Source of the DNA: Spirochaetaceae bacterium
Lineage (GTDB): Bacteria; Spirochaetota; Leptospiria; Leptospirales; Leptonemataceae
Assembly (NCBI GenBank): GCA_002730875.1
Contig: PCBI01000005.1
Location: 496,001 to 560,000, forward strand
Direction: 5' to 3'
DNA: 64,000 nucleotides
The notes under the pieces were generated by a model, which searched no databases, was not told the DNA's origin, and saw nothing but the letters and a program-made list of their open reading frames with translations. Position 1 is the stretch's first letter. Each line of letters starts with the position of its first letter. The position numbers and the translations under genes are program-made. Positions 32,341 to 42,378 of the stretch are shown in pieces.

Positions 32341-33686
32341 CAATGGAAGCCTCCAAGGGAAAATCGTATTAGAATAAGAGCAAAGACGGACCAGAGTAGC
32401 CAGTGAATTTTTTTCACTTCGCCGGCTGGAATAGAGAGAAGAACGTAAGATACCACACCGAGCGAAATACCGTTCGCAATATTAAACGTAAAGGGCATCG
32501 TAACGATTGTAAGCACCGCGGGAATCCAGTGCTGCGGTTTGGAATAATCCAGCCTGGCCACCGAAGTCAGCATAAGCATGCCGACAAAGATAAGGACCGG
32601 AGCAGTGGCGCTGGCCGGTACAAGAAGAATTAAACCGGAAGCCAGAAGTGAAATCAAGAAAAGGATACCGGTGAAGACTGCGCTCAATCCACTCCGGCCC
32701 CCGGAAGCGATACCGGATGCGCTTTCGATGTAGGCCGTTACGGTACTTGTTCCAAGAAAAGCTCCCAGACCAATGCCGATCGCATCCACGACCATTGCCT
32801 TTCCAATAACCCGCTTTTCGTCTTCTTTCTTTATTCCCGCCTTTCGCAAAGTCGCAACGAGGGTGCCGAAAGAATCGAAAAGCTCCACGAACGTGAAGGT
32901 GAAGACCACCGAAAGGATCCCCAGCTCCAGAATACCCTGCAAATCCAGAGCGCCCACATGTTCGGTTCCGAAAGCTGGCAGCAAGGCGCTGGAAAGCGAC
33001 GGCAATTGCGTTTCGCCCAGAATAATGGAGAGGACTGTGAGAGCCATTATGGTCAGAAGAATAGAAACGTTCCATCGAAGGACTGCTCCGATGCCGAGCA
33101 ACACAAGCCCCAGGAGTCCCAGGGTCACAGATACGTTTTCCAGGGCGCCGGCCTGAACGGACCAGTTTGAAAGAGTCTGGTTGGCTTCGGCTGAGCTCAG
33201 CGCAACCACCGACAGGATTCCCGAACTCTTGAATCCAAGAAAGATCAGAAACAGACCTATGCCCGCTCCGATTCCTATTTTGAGAGATTCAGGAAAAGCT
33301 TCTACGAGAAGGGGACGAATACTGGTAAGAGTGAGCAGCAGAAAGATCAGTCCGGAGATAAAGACGGCTCCCAGAGCCATCCGATAATCGATAGCTCCGT
33401 CGCTTCCCAGCACTACAGAGACGAAGTAGGCGTTAAGGCCCATTCCGGGCGCCAGCGCCACAGGAATATTCACCGCAAGCCCCATAAGAATCGTGGTCAG
33501 TCCGGCAGAAACCGCTGTAGCGAAGAATACCGCCTCCCGGTCCATACCCGCCGCCGCAAGAATCAGCGGATTCACAGCCAGGATATAGGACATGGTGAGA
33601 AACGTTGTAAGTCCCGACATTAGCTCGGTCTTCAAATCGGTATTCTTGTTCTTTAGGTCAAAGAAGCGAAGGATTGCGGAAGCCAT
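32340..33686 (-). CDS. NCS2-family purine permease (AzgA/PbuG type)
   Basis: A 448-residue permease with 12-14 membrane helices that takes up adenine, guanine or hypoxanthine with protons. The AzgA/PbuG signature is clear: TELMSGLTTFLTMSYILAVNP at the N-terminus, then GMGLNAYF, and near the C-terminal third TVTAYIESASGIASGGRSGL. The stop overlaps the start of the downstream lipoprotein gene (TGATG), so the two are cotranscribed. The promoter must lie in the 164-bp divergent gap with the proline iminopeptidase gene; I see no purine riboswitch there. Confidence 0.92.
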   Translation of the reverse strand: MASAILRFFDLKNKNTDLKTELMSGLTTFLTMSYILAVNPLILAAAGMDREAVFFATAVSAGLTTILMGLAVNIPVALAPGMGLNAYFVSVVLGSDGAIDYRMALGAVFISGLIFLLLTLTSIRPLLVEAFPESLKIGIGAGIGLFLIFLGFKSSGILSVVALSSAEANQTLSNWSVQAGALENVSVTLGLLGLVLLGIGAVLRWNVSILLTIMALTVLSIILGETQLPSLSSALLPAFGTEHVGALDLQGILELGILSVVFTFTFVELFDSFGTLVATLRKAGIKKEDEKRVIGKAMVVDAIGIGLGAFLGTSTVTAYIESASGIASGGRSGLSAVFTGILFLISLLASGLILLVPASATAPVLIFVGMLMLTSVARLDYSKPQHWIPAVLTIVTMPFTFNIANGISLGVVSYVLLSIPAGEVKKIHWLLWSVFALILIRFSLGGFH

Positions 33687-33850
33687 GATTGAACCGGTAT
33701 GCGACCACGGAATGGGGAGGCCAGAGTTTTTCTACGTCGCCGGCGCCGCAAACGAATCGAAAACGGACCGTATACAGCGGAAAACCTCGCGCATCCATTG
33801 AGCTTCGATATTCTTCTTTTCAGCCCATTATACCCGGGTCAGCTTGCCTT

Positions 33851-34798
33851 ATGGCTACTGAGTACCTCTTTCCTGAAATTGAGCCGTACAACTCCTTCCG
33901 ATTAAAGGTTTCGTCTCTTCATGAAATCTATGTCGAGGAAGCCGGTAACCCGAACGGCAAGCCTGTTCTATTTGTTCATGGCGGACCGGGCGGCGGAATC
34001 ACCGAAAAGCATCGCCGGTACTTCGACCCTGACCGTTATCGTATTATTCTTTTCGATCAAAGAGGCGCGGGTAAGAGTACGCCCTACGCAAGCCTGGAGG
34101 AAAACACTACCTGGGACCTTGTTTCCGATATGGAAGCCATACGAAATCACCTGGCCATTTCCCGTTGGATGCTTTTTGGCGGATCATGGGGATCCACCCT
34201 GTCCCTGGCCTACGCTACAAGGCACCCGGAATCCATAACCGATATGATACTGCGAGGCATTTTCCTCTGCCGGAGAGAAGAGATACAATGGTTCTATCAA
34301 CAGGGCGCCGATCGGATCTTTCCCGAAGCTTACGAAGAGTATGCCCGGGCGATACCGGAAGAGGAGAGGCAGGACATGGTAGAGGCGTTCCATCGGAGAT
34401 TGAACAATCCGGACCCGGAAGTTCAGATGCAGGCCGCCAGGGCCTGGAGTCTATGGGAAGGAAGCGCCCTTCGCCTGGTGCCGGATCCGGAAACCATGGA
34501 AGAGTTCGGCGAGATCGCTCTGGCGCTGGCGCGCATTGAAAATCACTTCTTCCACAATAACTGCTTTTTCGAAAGCGATAACTACTTGCTGGAAAACGTG
34601 CATAGATTCCGTCACATCCCGGCGATCCTAATCCATGGCAGATACGATATGGTTTGTCCGGTGAAGAACGCTTATGATCTGCATCGTGCCTGGCCCGAAT
34701 CCAAACTGCAGATTGTACCCGATGCCGGGCATGCCGGTAGCGAAGAAGGAATCATCAAAGCGCTTGTGGCAGCCACCAATGAGCGAAAATCTCCTTGA
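33851..34798 (+). CDS. pip: Proline iminopeptidase (S33 family)
   Basis: This enzyme removes N-terminal Pro from peptides in the cytoplasm. The oxyanion motif HGGPGGG, FDQRGAGKS, nucleophile elbow GGSWGS, acid in HGRYDMVCP and His in DAGHAG are all present, and the 315-residue length is normal. The ATG at 33851 fits the family N-terminus (LFPEIEPYNSFRLKV). The frame is open upstream to 33689 but that part would run into the divergent permease promoter. No signal peptide. Confidence 0.93.
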   Translation: MATEYLFPEIEPYNSFRLKVSSLHEIYVEEAGNPNGKPVLFVHGGPGGGITEKHRRYFDPDRYRIILFDQRGAGKSTPYASLEENTTWDLVSDMEAIRNHLAISRWMLFGGSWGSTLSLAYATRHPESITDMILRGIFLCRREEIQWFYQQGADRIFPEAYEEYARAIPEEERQDMVEAFHRRLNNPDPEVQMQAARAWSLWEGSALRLVPDPETMEEFGEIALALARIENHFFHNNCFFESDNYLLENVHRFRHIPAILIHGRYDMVCPVKNAYDLHRAWPESKLQIVPDAGHAGSEEGIIKALVAATNERKSP

Positions 34799-34985
34799 TT
34801 GCGCGCGATAGCCCTGGATAGCTCCTGGCAACTCTTGATCATTTCCAGTTATTCTCCATGATCGCCGTAAATCACCGGGAACTCGGATAAGGTTGAACAG
34901 TCCAGGCTATTTCATGCGACTTCGGAAGAGTCCTCGATAGGTGAATTCAGACGAAAGGAATCCGGCCACCAGTCTCCGCAGCGTG

Positions 34986-37406
34986 TCAATTCGAACTGTG
35001 CGTCAGAGACAGTGCAGCGGCCATCAATTCGTCCGGAAACACCGGCTTTGTCAGAATGGCACCGATGCCCAGGTCCTGCGCTTCGGCCGGTGTAAGGTCG
35101 GGATTGCCGCTTACCATGATGATGCGACCGGGCAGGTACTTCGAAAACCTCATTGAATAGTCAGCGCCCCGCTTTTCTCCGAGAACCTGGTCCAGCACCA
35201 GCAGGTCCGGTTTATACCCCTGCTGGAATGCCGTGAGGGCCTCATCCGGGTCATGAAAATGCCGGACGTTCTGACCCATGCGCTGCAGGCCGCTGGTCAC
35301 CGCTGCAGCTACCAACATATCATCGTCGATTAAGCAGAAGTTCATCTGAAGCTCGGAAGCAAGCTCAAGGGGCTCCTTTGGAACTTCTGGCCTGGACTCT
35401 ACCTCCGGAAGCAGAATGCGCATCAAAGTACCCTTGCCCGGACTGGATTCCACTTCAATGCTACCGCCAGCATCGGTGACAATGCTCTGAACAATGGATA
35501 ACCCGAGACCGGTACCCGAGGAATCCGCATTTCCCGAGAAGAAGGGCTCAAAGATTCGCTCAACCACCTGGGCCGGGATTCCGGGACCATTGTCTTCAAC
35601 CGTGATAGCAAACCCCCCGGACTCGGTCTCTGTACGGCTGAGGTTCACTTTGATCTTCCCTCCATCGGCAGACATGGCCCGAGCCGAGTTGCGAATCAGG
35701 TTCACCGCAATCTGCTCTACTCCGCTATCGCTCAAACCGACCCATCCGTTATCGCCATTCCGGGACAGTTCCAATGTCACGTTGGAAGGAAGGGCGGCCC
35801 TGTAGGAATCGACCACCGCGGGAAGCGAAACGAAAATATCAATGGCGCCCTTCTCAGCATTTCCCTGTCGGGTAAAAGTCAATAGCCGGCGCACCAGTTG
35901 TCTGGACCGCCCCAGACCATTCATGGCAATCTCCAGCTTCTCCAGCGGCTTCATGCTGCCGGGTAGATCCTTTATGAGGTCGATGGATTCAGCCACATAG
36001 ATCAGGGGCGGTTGTAGCAGGTTGTTCAAGTCATGGGCAATGGCGCTGGTAAAACGTCCCATGGCTTCCAGTTTTTGCTTTTGCGCTTTCTGCCTCTGTT
36101 CCAGCTTCTCCCTGGTAATGTCACGTACTGCAACGCTGAAGAAATGGGATCTTTGATGTGAATCCAGGTAGCTAAACGTGGCTTCTTCCCAGACGCTGGA
36201 AGCGCCTTCCTGGGCTCTTTCATATTCGATGCGAACCGGACGGGACTCCTTCATAGACCTCCGGGCCGCGGCCCGTCGCATTTCGCAGATATCTTCGCTA
36301 TAACCGAGTTCGGCGTCGCTACGGCCCACCAGGTCCTGTTCGTTCGCGCTGACAAAACCACCTCCGGCATTGCTCACTTCCACGATGCTAAGCAGGGCGC
36401 CCTTAAGCTCCATAACAGCAATGACCAGTGGAGTGACTCTAAACAATCGGCGAAAGCGATTCATTTGACGCTTCTGCGCCTGCTCGGCCATCTGCCTCCC
36501 CAGTTCGTTTGCCATGGACGAGAGAATCAGTCTGAAAATGTCGAGTTCGAATGGATTGAACGATCCTCGATCTTTGGGACGAATCAAAGCGATCAGTGCC
36601 TGAGTTCCTTCCGGCGAAGCCCGTGATGATTGAAGAAAGCCCACAACCAGATGGTCATCATCCAGCATTCCCATGCGACGGCGCATCTTGTGCGGAACTT
36701 CTGATCCGCTGATTTCCAGCACCTCGGCTGCGCGAAGGACAGCCAACCAATCCCGATAGGGCTCGCGACCAAGGTTCAGACGTCCGGCCGCGCGAATGTC
36801 ATCGTCAAATCCGGTTCCGTCAGCCCAGTACTGTCTAATTTGGAGAAAGCCCGACCGAAGGCCTCCTTTGAAAGTGATGTAGGCAATCGAGGACGCCTCG
36901 GAAGCGCGGGCCATCAACTCCATGCAGGCTTTGAGGCTGGCCACAAAGTCGTTTTCGAATTCGAACACCTGACGGATCTGGGTAGCCCAACGAAGCCATT
37001 CCCGGTACTTGCTAAGCGGATCCTTGCCCGGCATCATTCGATTCACGGGTCGCAATGTGACCAGCACAGTGTCCGAGCCTTCCTTTCTTCGAATCAGAGG
37101 TTCCGCCGTAGCCGACACCCAGAGCACGGCGCCGTCCGACTGATGAAGTCCCAGCAAGGCATCCTCCACGGGCTTACCGGACTCCAGTGCTCGGAGTCCG
37201 GGCAAATCATTCAAAGCCAGTCGCCGGCCCCTGGTGTCGGTAATCTCAAAGCCTGCCAGGTTCTTTTTAATAGGACCGCATAATTCCCCCGGACTACGCC
37301 CCAGCAGCTCGGCCGCTCGTGCATTTACATGGACGATTTCTCCAGGAGCCTCGATAATGAGCAGGCCCGGATCAGTGACAGAGGATGTTTTCGTGAACTG
37401 CGGAAT
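34986..37406 (-). CDS. Hybrid sensor histidine kinase (PAS, GAF-like, PAS, HisKA, HATPase, receiver)
   Basis: A soluble hybrid kinase of about 806 residues. In order: a PAS domain (IEAPGEIVHVNARAAELLGR), a GAF-like region, a second PAS, the phosphoacceptor H-box (SAIAHDLNNLL), the ATP-binding N-box (NLIRNSARAM), G1 DNGPGIP and G2 GTGLGLSIV, then a receiver domain (CLIDDDM, phosphoacceptor in LVLDQVLGEKRG, Lys in LTKP). No membrane helix is seen, so it senses something in the cytoplasm. The start is unclear. No ATG or GTG lies near the first PAS domain. An ATT at 37406 has GGAGG 6 nt upstream; the alternative is TTG at 37487. No partner regulator is adjacent. Confidence 0.85.
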   Translation of the reverse strand: MPQFTKTSSVTDPGLLIIEAPGEIVHVNARAAELLGRSPGELCGPIKKNLAGFEITDTRGRRLALNDLPGLRALESGKPVEDALLGLHQSDGAVLWVSATAEPLIRRKEGSDTVLVTLRPVNRMMPGKDPLSKYREWLRWATQIRQVFEFENDFVASLKACMELMARASEASSIAYITFKGGLRSGFLQIRQYWADGTGFDDDIRAAGRLNLGREPYRDWLAVLRAAEVLEISGSEVPHKMRRRMGMLDDDHLVVGFLQSSRASPEGTQALIALIRPKDRGSFNPFELDIFRLILSSMANELGRQMAEQAQKRQMNRFRRLFRVTPLVIAVMELKGALLSIVEVSNAGGGFVSANEQDLVGRSDAELGYSEDICEMRRAAARRSMKESRPVRIEYERAQEGASSVWEEATFSYLDSHQRSHFFSVAVRDITREKLEQRQKAQKQKLEAMGRFTSAIAHDLNNLLQPPLIYVAESIDLIKDLPGSMKPLEKLEIAMNGLGRSRQLVRRLLTFTRQGNAEKGAIDIFVSLPAVVDSYRAALPSNVTLELSRNGDNGWVGLSDSGVEQIAVNLIRNSARAMSADGGKIKVNLSRTETESGGFAITVEDNGPGIPAQVVERIFEPFFSGNADSSGTGLGLSIVQSIVTDAGGSIEVESSPGKGTLMRILLPEVESRPEVPKEPLELASELQMNFCLIDDDMLVAAAVTSGLQRMGQNVRHFHDPDEALTAFQQGYKPDLLVLDQVLGEKRGADYSMRFSKYLPGRIIMVSGNPDLTPAEAQDLGIGAILTKPVFPDELMAAALSLTHSSN

Positions 37407-37654
37407 GGTGGTCCTCCAGCGATGGCCTATAATGGACTCGACTTTGCGGGGAGCCCAATAGCAAAAAGACCCCGTTGGTGGGATCAATTCATTTTTTCCA
37501 GATGAGCAAATAGAGCCCGGGCATTAGTATCGGAGAACATACATTTGCGACATCGCTGAAGCCGAGCGTGAAAGAGATAGTGAATCGCCTTTCCTCGAAA
37601 CGCCATCGACGCTAAGGGTTGACCGGAGCGACTCACAGCCGTTAACTGCAATCT

Positions 37655-38917
37655 ATGAAGATTGCATTGATCGGCTCTGGCGGCAGAGAACATGCCATTT
37701 ACTGGAAACTGAAACAAAGCCCATACGCCCAGGTTCATGTTTTTCCGGGAAATGCCGGTATTCCCGCTGACGACCGGCGCAAGGATGTCTTCTCCGGCTC
37801 CGATTTCGATTCTCTCAAGAGCTACCTGGAATCAAACAAGTACGATCTACTGGTTGTGGGGCCGGAACAACCCCTGGTGGACGGAATCGCAGATGCCCTT
37901 GAAAGCGTGATTCCTGTTTTCGGACCGAGCAAAGCGGCCGCACGCATCGAGGGCTCAAAGAAATGGGCCAAGGATTTCATGGAAAAATACGGTATTCCCA
38001 CGGCCCGCTCATTCAGTTGCAGCAATGTAGAAGAGGCCTACGAAGCCCTGGAGCAAATGCCTTCGCCTTATGTAGTCAAAGCCGATGGTCTCGCAGCAGG
38101 AAAAGGGGTCACGGTCACGGAAAACATCAAGGAAGCCAGGCATGCCGTACAGGACTGCCTGGAGCGAAAAATATTCGGCGATTCCGGAGCCAGTCTTGTG
38201 ATCGAACAATTCCTGAAGGGACGCGAAGCTTCCGTTTTTGCTCTTTGCGACGGGAAACGGGCCATCCCTTTCCAGCCGGCCCGGGACCACAAGAGGGCCC
38301 AGGATCAGGACCAGGGTCCCAACACCGGCGGTATGGGCGCCGTCACTCCGGTGGAATACATTGATGCGAAACTACTGAATAAAATCCAGACCGAGGTTCT
38401 GGATCGCGCCATGCAGGGATTCGCCGACGAAGGCTGCCCCTACAAAGGCCTGCTCTATGCTGGCTTGATGATCGATGGAGACCAGATAAACGTAGTGGAG
38501 TTCAACTGTCGATTCGGCGATCCGGAAACCCAGGCCCTGCTTCCCATGTTGGACGAAGACCTGCCCGAACTAATGATGCAATGCGCCAGGGGCGATTTGC
38601 AGCCGGATTTCCTGCGATTCAGAGAACTGGCCAGCATCATCGTCGTCATAGCCGCCGAAGGATATCCAGGTTCCTACGAAAAGGGAATTGATATGAATCC
38701 ACTTCTTGCTGCGCGGCCTGAGAGCCCCGATACATTGCTCTTCCATGCAGGCACCGAAATGGAAGGGGAAACCATTCGAAGCACGGGTGGGAGGATTGCC
38801 GGTGTCGTGGCCTCCGGTTCATCCATTGAGGACGCGCGAAAGCAGGCCTATTCGTATCTAAACGATCGAAAGATAGAAAGGACCTTTTTTAGAACCGACA
38901 TCGGCAGTCTGAAATAG
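37655..38917 (+). CDS. purD: Phosphoribosylamine-glycine ligase
   Basis: GAR synthetase, the second step of de novo purine synthesis: it joins glycine to phosphoribosylamine with ATP. Clear motifs are MKIALIGSGGREHAIYWKL, GPEQPLVDGI, the ATP-grasp loop VKADGLAAGKGV, PNTGGMGA and EFNCRFGDPETQALL. The 420-residue length is normal. It stands alone, without other pur genes, which is usual where pur genes are scattered. The ribosome-binding site is weak. Confidence 0.96.
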   Translation: MKIALIGSGGREHAIYWKLKQSPYAQVHVFPGNAGIPADDRRKDVFSGSDFDSLKSYLESNKYDLLVVGPEQPLVDGIADALESVIPVFGPSKAAARIEGSKKWAKDFMEKYGIPTARSFSCSNVEEAYEALEQMPSPYVVKADGLAAGKGVTVTENIKEARHAVQDCLERKIFGDSGASLVIEQFLKGREASVFALCDGKRAIPFQPARDHKRAQDQDQGPNTGGMGAVTPVEYIDAKLLNKIQTEVLDRAMQGFADEGCPYKGLLYAGLMIDGDQINVVEFNCRFGDPETQALLPMLDEDLPELMMQCARGDLQPDFLRFRELASIIVVIAAEGYPGSYEKGIDMNPLLAARPESPDTLLFHAGTEMEGETIRSTGGRIAGVVASGSSIEDARKQAYSYLNDRKIERTFFRTDIGSLK

Positions 38918-38961
38918 GGAGCGGATCTTTCCCGGCGTCACAGTAAGACCGGGGGGGTGCT

Positions 38962-40683
38962 TTATTGAAAGAGCATGAATGCACCCAGTACCACGAAGAC
39001 CAGAAGTACCACTCCCATGGCTGTTCCCAGCGTCGGGCTATAGGTGGCCGAATCATGCCGATCCGAAGCAAAAGGATTCAACCAGGGCATGGGATTGGCA
39101 AATGCCCGGGCCATCTTTCCGGACAGATTGGCAATGGATTCTGCAAACCAGCCAAAGATCCCGGCAACGGCAAACAGGAATCCGTTGGCCAGCCACAGCC
39201 CGGGCTTTCTAAATAGCCAGTCCACATCCAGGGGAAGGTACGGCTCCCCTTTAAGCTTTTCGCGTAAAATCCAGAAACCGATGAAGGTGAAGATCAGAAT
39301 CTGCGTGGTTTCCACCAGGTGATACACTGTATACGGCTCATAGTTCACTGGATAAGGAAGCATATTATATAGAAGAGGCGGATAGACACCGGTGGCTGTA
39401 CAGAGCAGCGCTCCCATGGCCATGGCAGCTTTCATGTTCCAGGGTACGGAACCGACCTGGATCTCCGGCCTTTCCGGACCAAACCACGTGAAATACGGAA
39501 GCTTGAGTCCTGTATGCAGAAACGTTCCCACGGATGCCAGAAGTAGCAGTAGCAACACCCATTCGTAGTGGGCTTCGCCGGCGGCACTTACAACCATGCT
39601 CTTGCTTATGAAGCCATTGAACAGCGGGAAGCCGGATATGGAAAAGGCCCCTATCATATACAGGGCAACCACTACTTTCATTCGGGATGCGATACCGCCC
39701 AGTTCCGTAAGCTTGCTTTTTCCCGTTGCGAATATGGCCGCGCCAGCGCCCATAAAGAGAAGGGACTTGTACAGTATATGACTGAAGGCATGGGCCACGG
39801 CGCCGTTCAGGGCCATGGTGGTGCCGATACCTACGCCCGTAACCATGTAGCCTACCTGGCTGATGATATGATAGGCCAGGATTTCCCGGATATCGTTGGC
39901 CAGCACCGCATACACCACTCCATACAACGCCATAACCAATCCCCAGAAGATCAGAATCTCCCAGCCAGGAAACAGACGAATCATTACATACACGGCGCTC
40001 TTGGTGGTAAAGGCGCTCATGAATACAGCGCCGGTGATGGTAGCCCGTGGATAGGCATCCGGAAGCCAGGAATGCAACGGAGGCAAAGCGGTGTTTAGCG
40101 CTACTCCAAGAAGAATCAGAATCACCGGCCAGCCCCCATCCGGCGAAAGCGCCTGGATTTCCAGGGAACCGGTCTGAACATAGTGCCCGACAATACCGCT
40201 TAGTAGAATGCTTCCTCCGGCCACATGGGCCATGAGGTATCGCATGCCAGCCCTCTGGGATTTTTCCTCCGGTCGAGCCCACACCAGCATGGTGGAGCTG
40301 ATGGCCATCAGCTCCCAGAAGATAAACAGCGTGAACAAATCCCCCGCGAAAGTAACCCCCAGGGCCCCGGCACCGTAGATCAAAGCCGACAGCTGTTCCA
40401 GGCGACTGCGATTGTGCAGTCCGTAGACTCCGCCAATGAAGGTGATCAGAATAAAAATGATTCCAAAGATACGGCTCAGCGAATCCAGCTTCAGCAAATT
40501 CAGTTCATAGGTGCCCAGGGTTGCCGTAACTGCTTTGCCATCCGGGAGCAAAAAAAGAACGGCCATGGCCACGGCAGGAATGGCCAGGAAGGACCATTTG
40601 CGCACCACCGCGGGCAGGACAGCCAGAACAGCGGAACCAATGAGGAATATTAGCGCCGGGACCTGTATCAAATCAACGATCAT
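38962..40683 (-). CDS. Antiporter subunit D-type, third copy (proton-conducting, NuoL/M/N family)
   Basis: A 573-residue membrane protein with about 14-16 helices, the last gene of the antiporter operon. The ion-path residues of this superfamily are present: Glu in LFIFWELMAISS, Lys in AFTTKSAVYVM, and the His/Lys helices HAFSHILYKSLLF. It is longer than the other two copies, with an extra C-terminal part (LPLDVDWLFRKPGLWL and two or three more helices), somewhat as NuoL has. It may stand in for the missing MnhA/NuoL-type subunit. Its start overlaps the 71-residue gene by 11 bases. Confidence 0.9.
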   Translation of the reverse strand: MIVDLIQVPALIFLIGSAVLAVLPAVVRKWSFLAIPAVAMAVLFLLPDGKAVTATLGTYELNLLKLDSLSRIFGIIFILITFIGGVYGLHNRSRLEQLSALIYGAGALGVTFAGDLFTLFIFWELMAISSTMLVWARPEEKSQRAGMRYLMAHVAGGSILLSGIVGHYVQTGSLEIQALSPDGGWPVILILLGVALNTALPPLHSWLPDAYPRATITGAVFMSAFTTKSAVYVMIRLFPGWEILIFWGLVMALYGVVYAVLANDIREILAYHIISQVGYMVTGVGIGTTMALNGAVAHAFSHILYKSLLFMGAGAAIFATGKSKLTELGGIASRMKVVVALYMIGAFSISGFPLFNGFISKSMVVSAAGEAHYEWVLLLLLLASVGTFLHTGLKLPYFTWFGPERPEIQVGSVPWNMKAAMAMGALLCTATGVYPPLLYNMLPYPVNYEPYTVYHLVETTQILIFTFIGFWILREKLKGEPYLPLDVDWLFRKPGLWLANGFLFAVAGIFGWFAESIANLSGKMARAFANPMPWLNPFASDRHDSATYSPTLGTAMGVVLLVFVVLGAFMLFQ

Positions 40684-40888
40684 AGTAGTCCTCGTTGCGA
40701 AATAGGATCAGCTTACCAATCCACTTGGAAACGTAGATGATGACTACACAGCTAAGGAAACCCCAGTAGATGTAAAAGCCAGGAATATGATTCCACCAGT
40801 GGGCATCCTTGCCCGCAAGCAAAGTGAACTCCGCCACCAGGCTTCCAGCCACCAGCGCTCCCAGAACGAACCAGACCCATAATCTCAT
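40673..40888 (-). CDS. Small two-helix membrane protein in antiporter operon
   Basis: The product has 71 residues and two predicted helices (LWVWFVLGALVAGSLVAEF and FYIYWGFLSCVVIIYVSKWI), with a charged C-terminus. It sits between the second and third D-type subunit genes with a one-base gap upstream and an 11-base overlap downstream, so it is surely coexpressed. It may be an accessory or assembly subunit of the complex. I recognise no named family. Confidence 0.75.
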   Translation of the reverse strand: MRLWVWFVLGALVAGSLVAEFTLLAGKDAHWWNHIPGFYIYWGFLSCVVIIYVSKWIGKLILFRNEDYYDR

Positions 40889-40889
40889 G

Positions 40890-42374
40890 CTACACTCCTC
40901 CTGCCCGGATCAGGGATTGGGAAACCTGCACCGCCATATCAAAAAACTTGAAGAACAGATTGGGAAACAGGCCCAGAAGCACCGAAAGGATGGCCGTCAC
41001 CGTTAGAGGCACTACCATCAGAGGCGAAGCCTCGCCTTTTCCTTCCAGACCTTCCGGCTTCTCGAAGAAAGCCCTCCGCACCACCGGAAAGAAGTACCCC
41101 AGGTTCAGAAGACCGCTAAGGATAAAGATGAACAGTGGCGCGAGCATATCGCCTTGAAGCGAACCCAGGGCAAGATACCATTTGCTCAGAAACCCATTGA
41201 TAGGCGGTATACCGGCAAGACCCATAGAGCCAATGGCGAAGGCCGACATGGTCCATGGCATGGCCTTTCCAATTCCGTTAAGCTGACTGATGTTTTCGCG
41301 ATGTAGGTTAACGTAGATAGCACCGGCCGCGAAGAAGAGCGTAATCTTCATCGTAGCATGGGCTGCGATATGCATAATCGCTCCCTGCATCCCCAGTTCG
41401 GTAAGAAGAGCTGCGCCCAGAACAATGTAAGAAAGGTGGCCTACCGTGGAATAAGCCAGTCGCTTCTTCAGGTTATCCTGTTGGAAGGCCAGCAAGGATG
41501 CCAGAATAATGGTGGAGCCAGCCATGATCATGAGTATCTGGTTTAGCCCGAACTGCGCCATCACCTCGGGGCCGAAAACAAAACCCACTACTCGAATGAT
41601 TCCGAAGACGCCTGATTTCACCACGGCCACGGCGTGCAGAAGTGAACTAACCGGTGTTGGGGCCGCCATGGCAGCCGGAAGCCAGGAATGCAACGGCATG
41701 ATGCCCGCTTTTACGCCCACGGCACCCAGAAACAAAAGGAAGATGGCAACGATGGCCACCAGCGGAGTACCGGAATCGCGAAACAAACCGCCTACCTGAA
41801 AATCAATAGAGCCAGTGTAGTAGTAGGTCAGCCCCACAGCCGCTACCAGGAGTACACCCGCCGTAAGCGTGTAGGCCAGGTACTTTCGTCCGGCATCGAT
41901 GGCTTTCTTCGTTTCTTTGTGGATTACCAGCGGATATGTGGAAAGAGTTAGCATCTCATAGAACAGAAGAAACGTAACCAGGTTCCCGGAGAATGCAATG
42001 CCAAGGGTAGCCGTCAGACAAAGAGCGAAACTGGCAAAATAGCGGGTCTGATGCTTTTCGCCGGCCCCACGTACGTATCCGATGGAATAGAAGGAAGTGA
42101 AAATCCAGAGTCCGGATGCGATAATCGCAAAGTAGACGCCAAAGGTATCCGCCTTTAGCAGGATCGGAATACCAGGCAGGATTTCGAACAGTGTGCTCTG
42201 TAAAATCTTTCCGCTCCAAACGTAGGGCAGAATGGATAACACGAGCAGGAATTTGATCGCCGCGGCCAGAATGGTCCAGAACTCACGAACATTGGGCCTG
42301 GATCCGCTGATCAGAATGAGAGGGACAGCCAGAGCGGCGGTAAATACGGCAAGTACTGGTAATAGTGATTCCAT
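40890..42374 (-). CDS. Antiporter subunit D-type, second copy (proton-conducting, NuoM-like)
   Basis: A 494-residue subunit with about 14 membrane helices. It keeps the functional residues of the family: Glu in LLFYEMLTLSTYPLV, Lys in AVAVVKSGVFG, and HAATMKITLFF-type His/Lys helices (IAAHATMKITLFFAAG). The ATG at 42374 lies 4 bp after the first-copy gene. The frame continues upstream but overlaps that gene. Together with its two paralogues it would give the complex three separate ion channels. Confidence 0.91.
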   Translation of the reverse strand: MESLLPVLAVFTAALAVPLILISGSRPNVREFWTILAAAIKFLLVLSILPYVWSGKILQSTLFEILPGIPILLKADTFGVYFAIIASGLWIFTSFYSIGYVRGAGEKHQTRYFASFALCLTATLGIAFSGNLVTFLLFYEMLTLSTYPLVIHKETKKAIDAGRKYLAYTLTAGVLLVAAVGLTYYYTGSIDFQVGGLFRDSGTPLVAIVAIFLLFLGAVGVKAGIMPLHSWLPAAMAAPTPVSSLLHAVAVVKSGVFGIIRVVGFVFGPEVMAQFGLNQILMIMAGSTIILASLLAFQQDNLKKRLAYSTVGHLSYIVLGAALLTELGMQGAIMHIAAHATMKITLFFAAGAIYVNLHRENISQLNGIGKAMPWTMSAFAIGSMGLAGIPPINGFLSKWYLALGSLQGDMLAPLFIFILSGLLNLGYFFPVVRRAFFEKPEGLEGKGEASPLMVVPLTVTAILSVLLGLFPNLFFKFFDMAVQVSQSLIRAGGV

Positions 42375-42378
42375 TGTT

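Noticed and set aside
33687..33850. Purine riboswitch upstream of the NCS2 permease
   Set aside because: No conserved purine-aptamer core or matching three-way junction could be seen on the minus strand.
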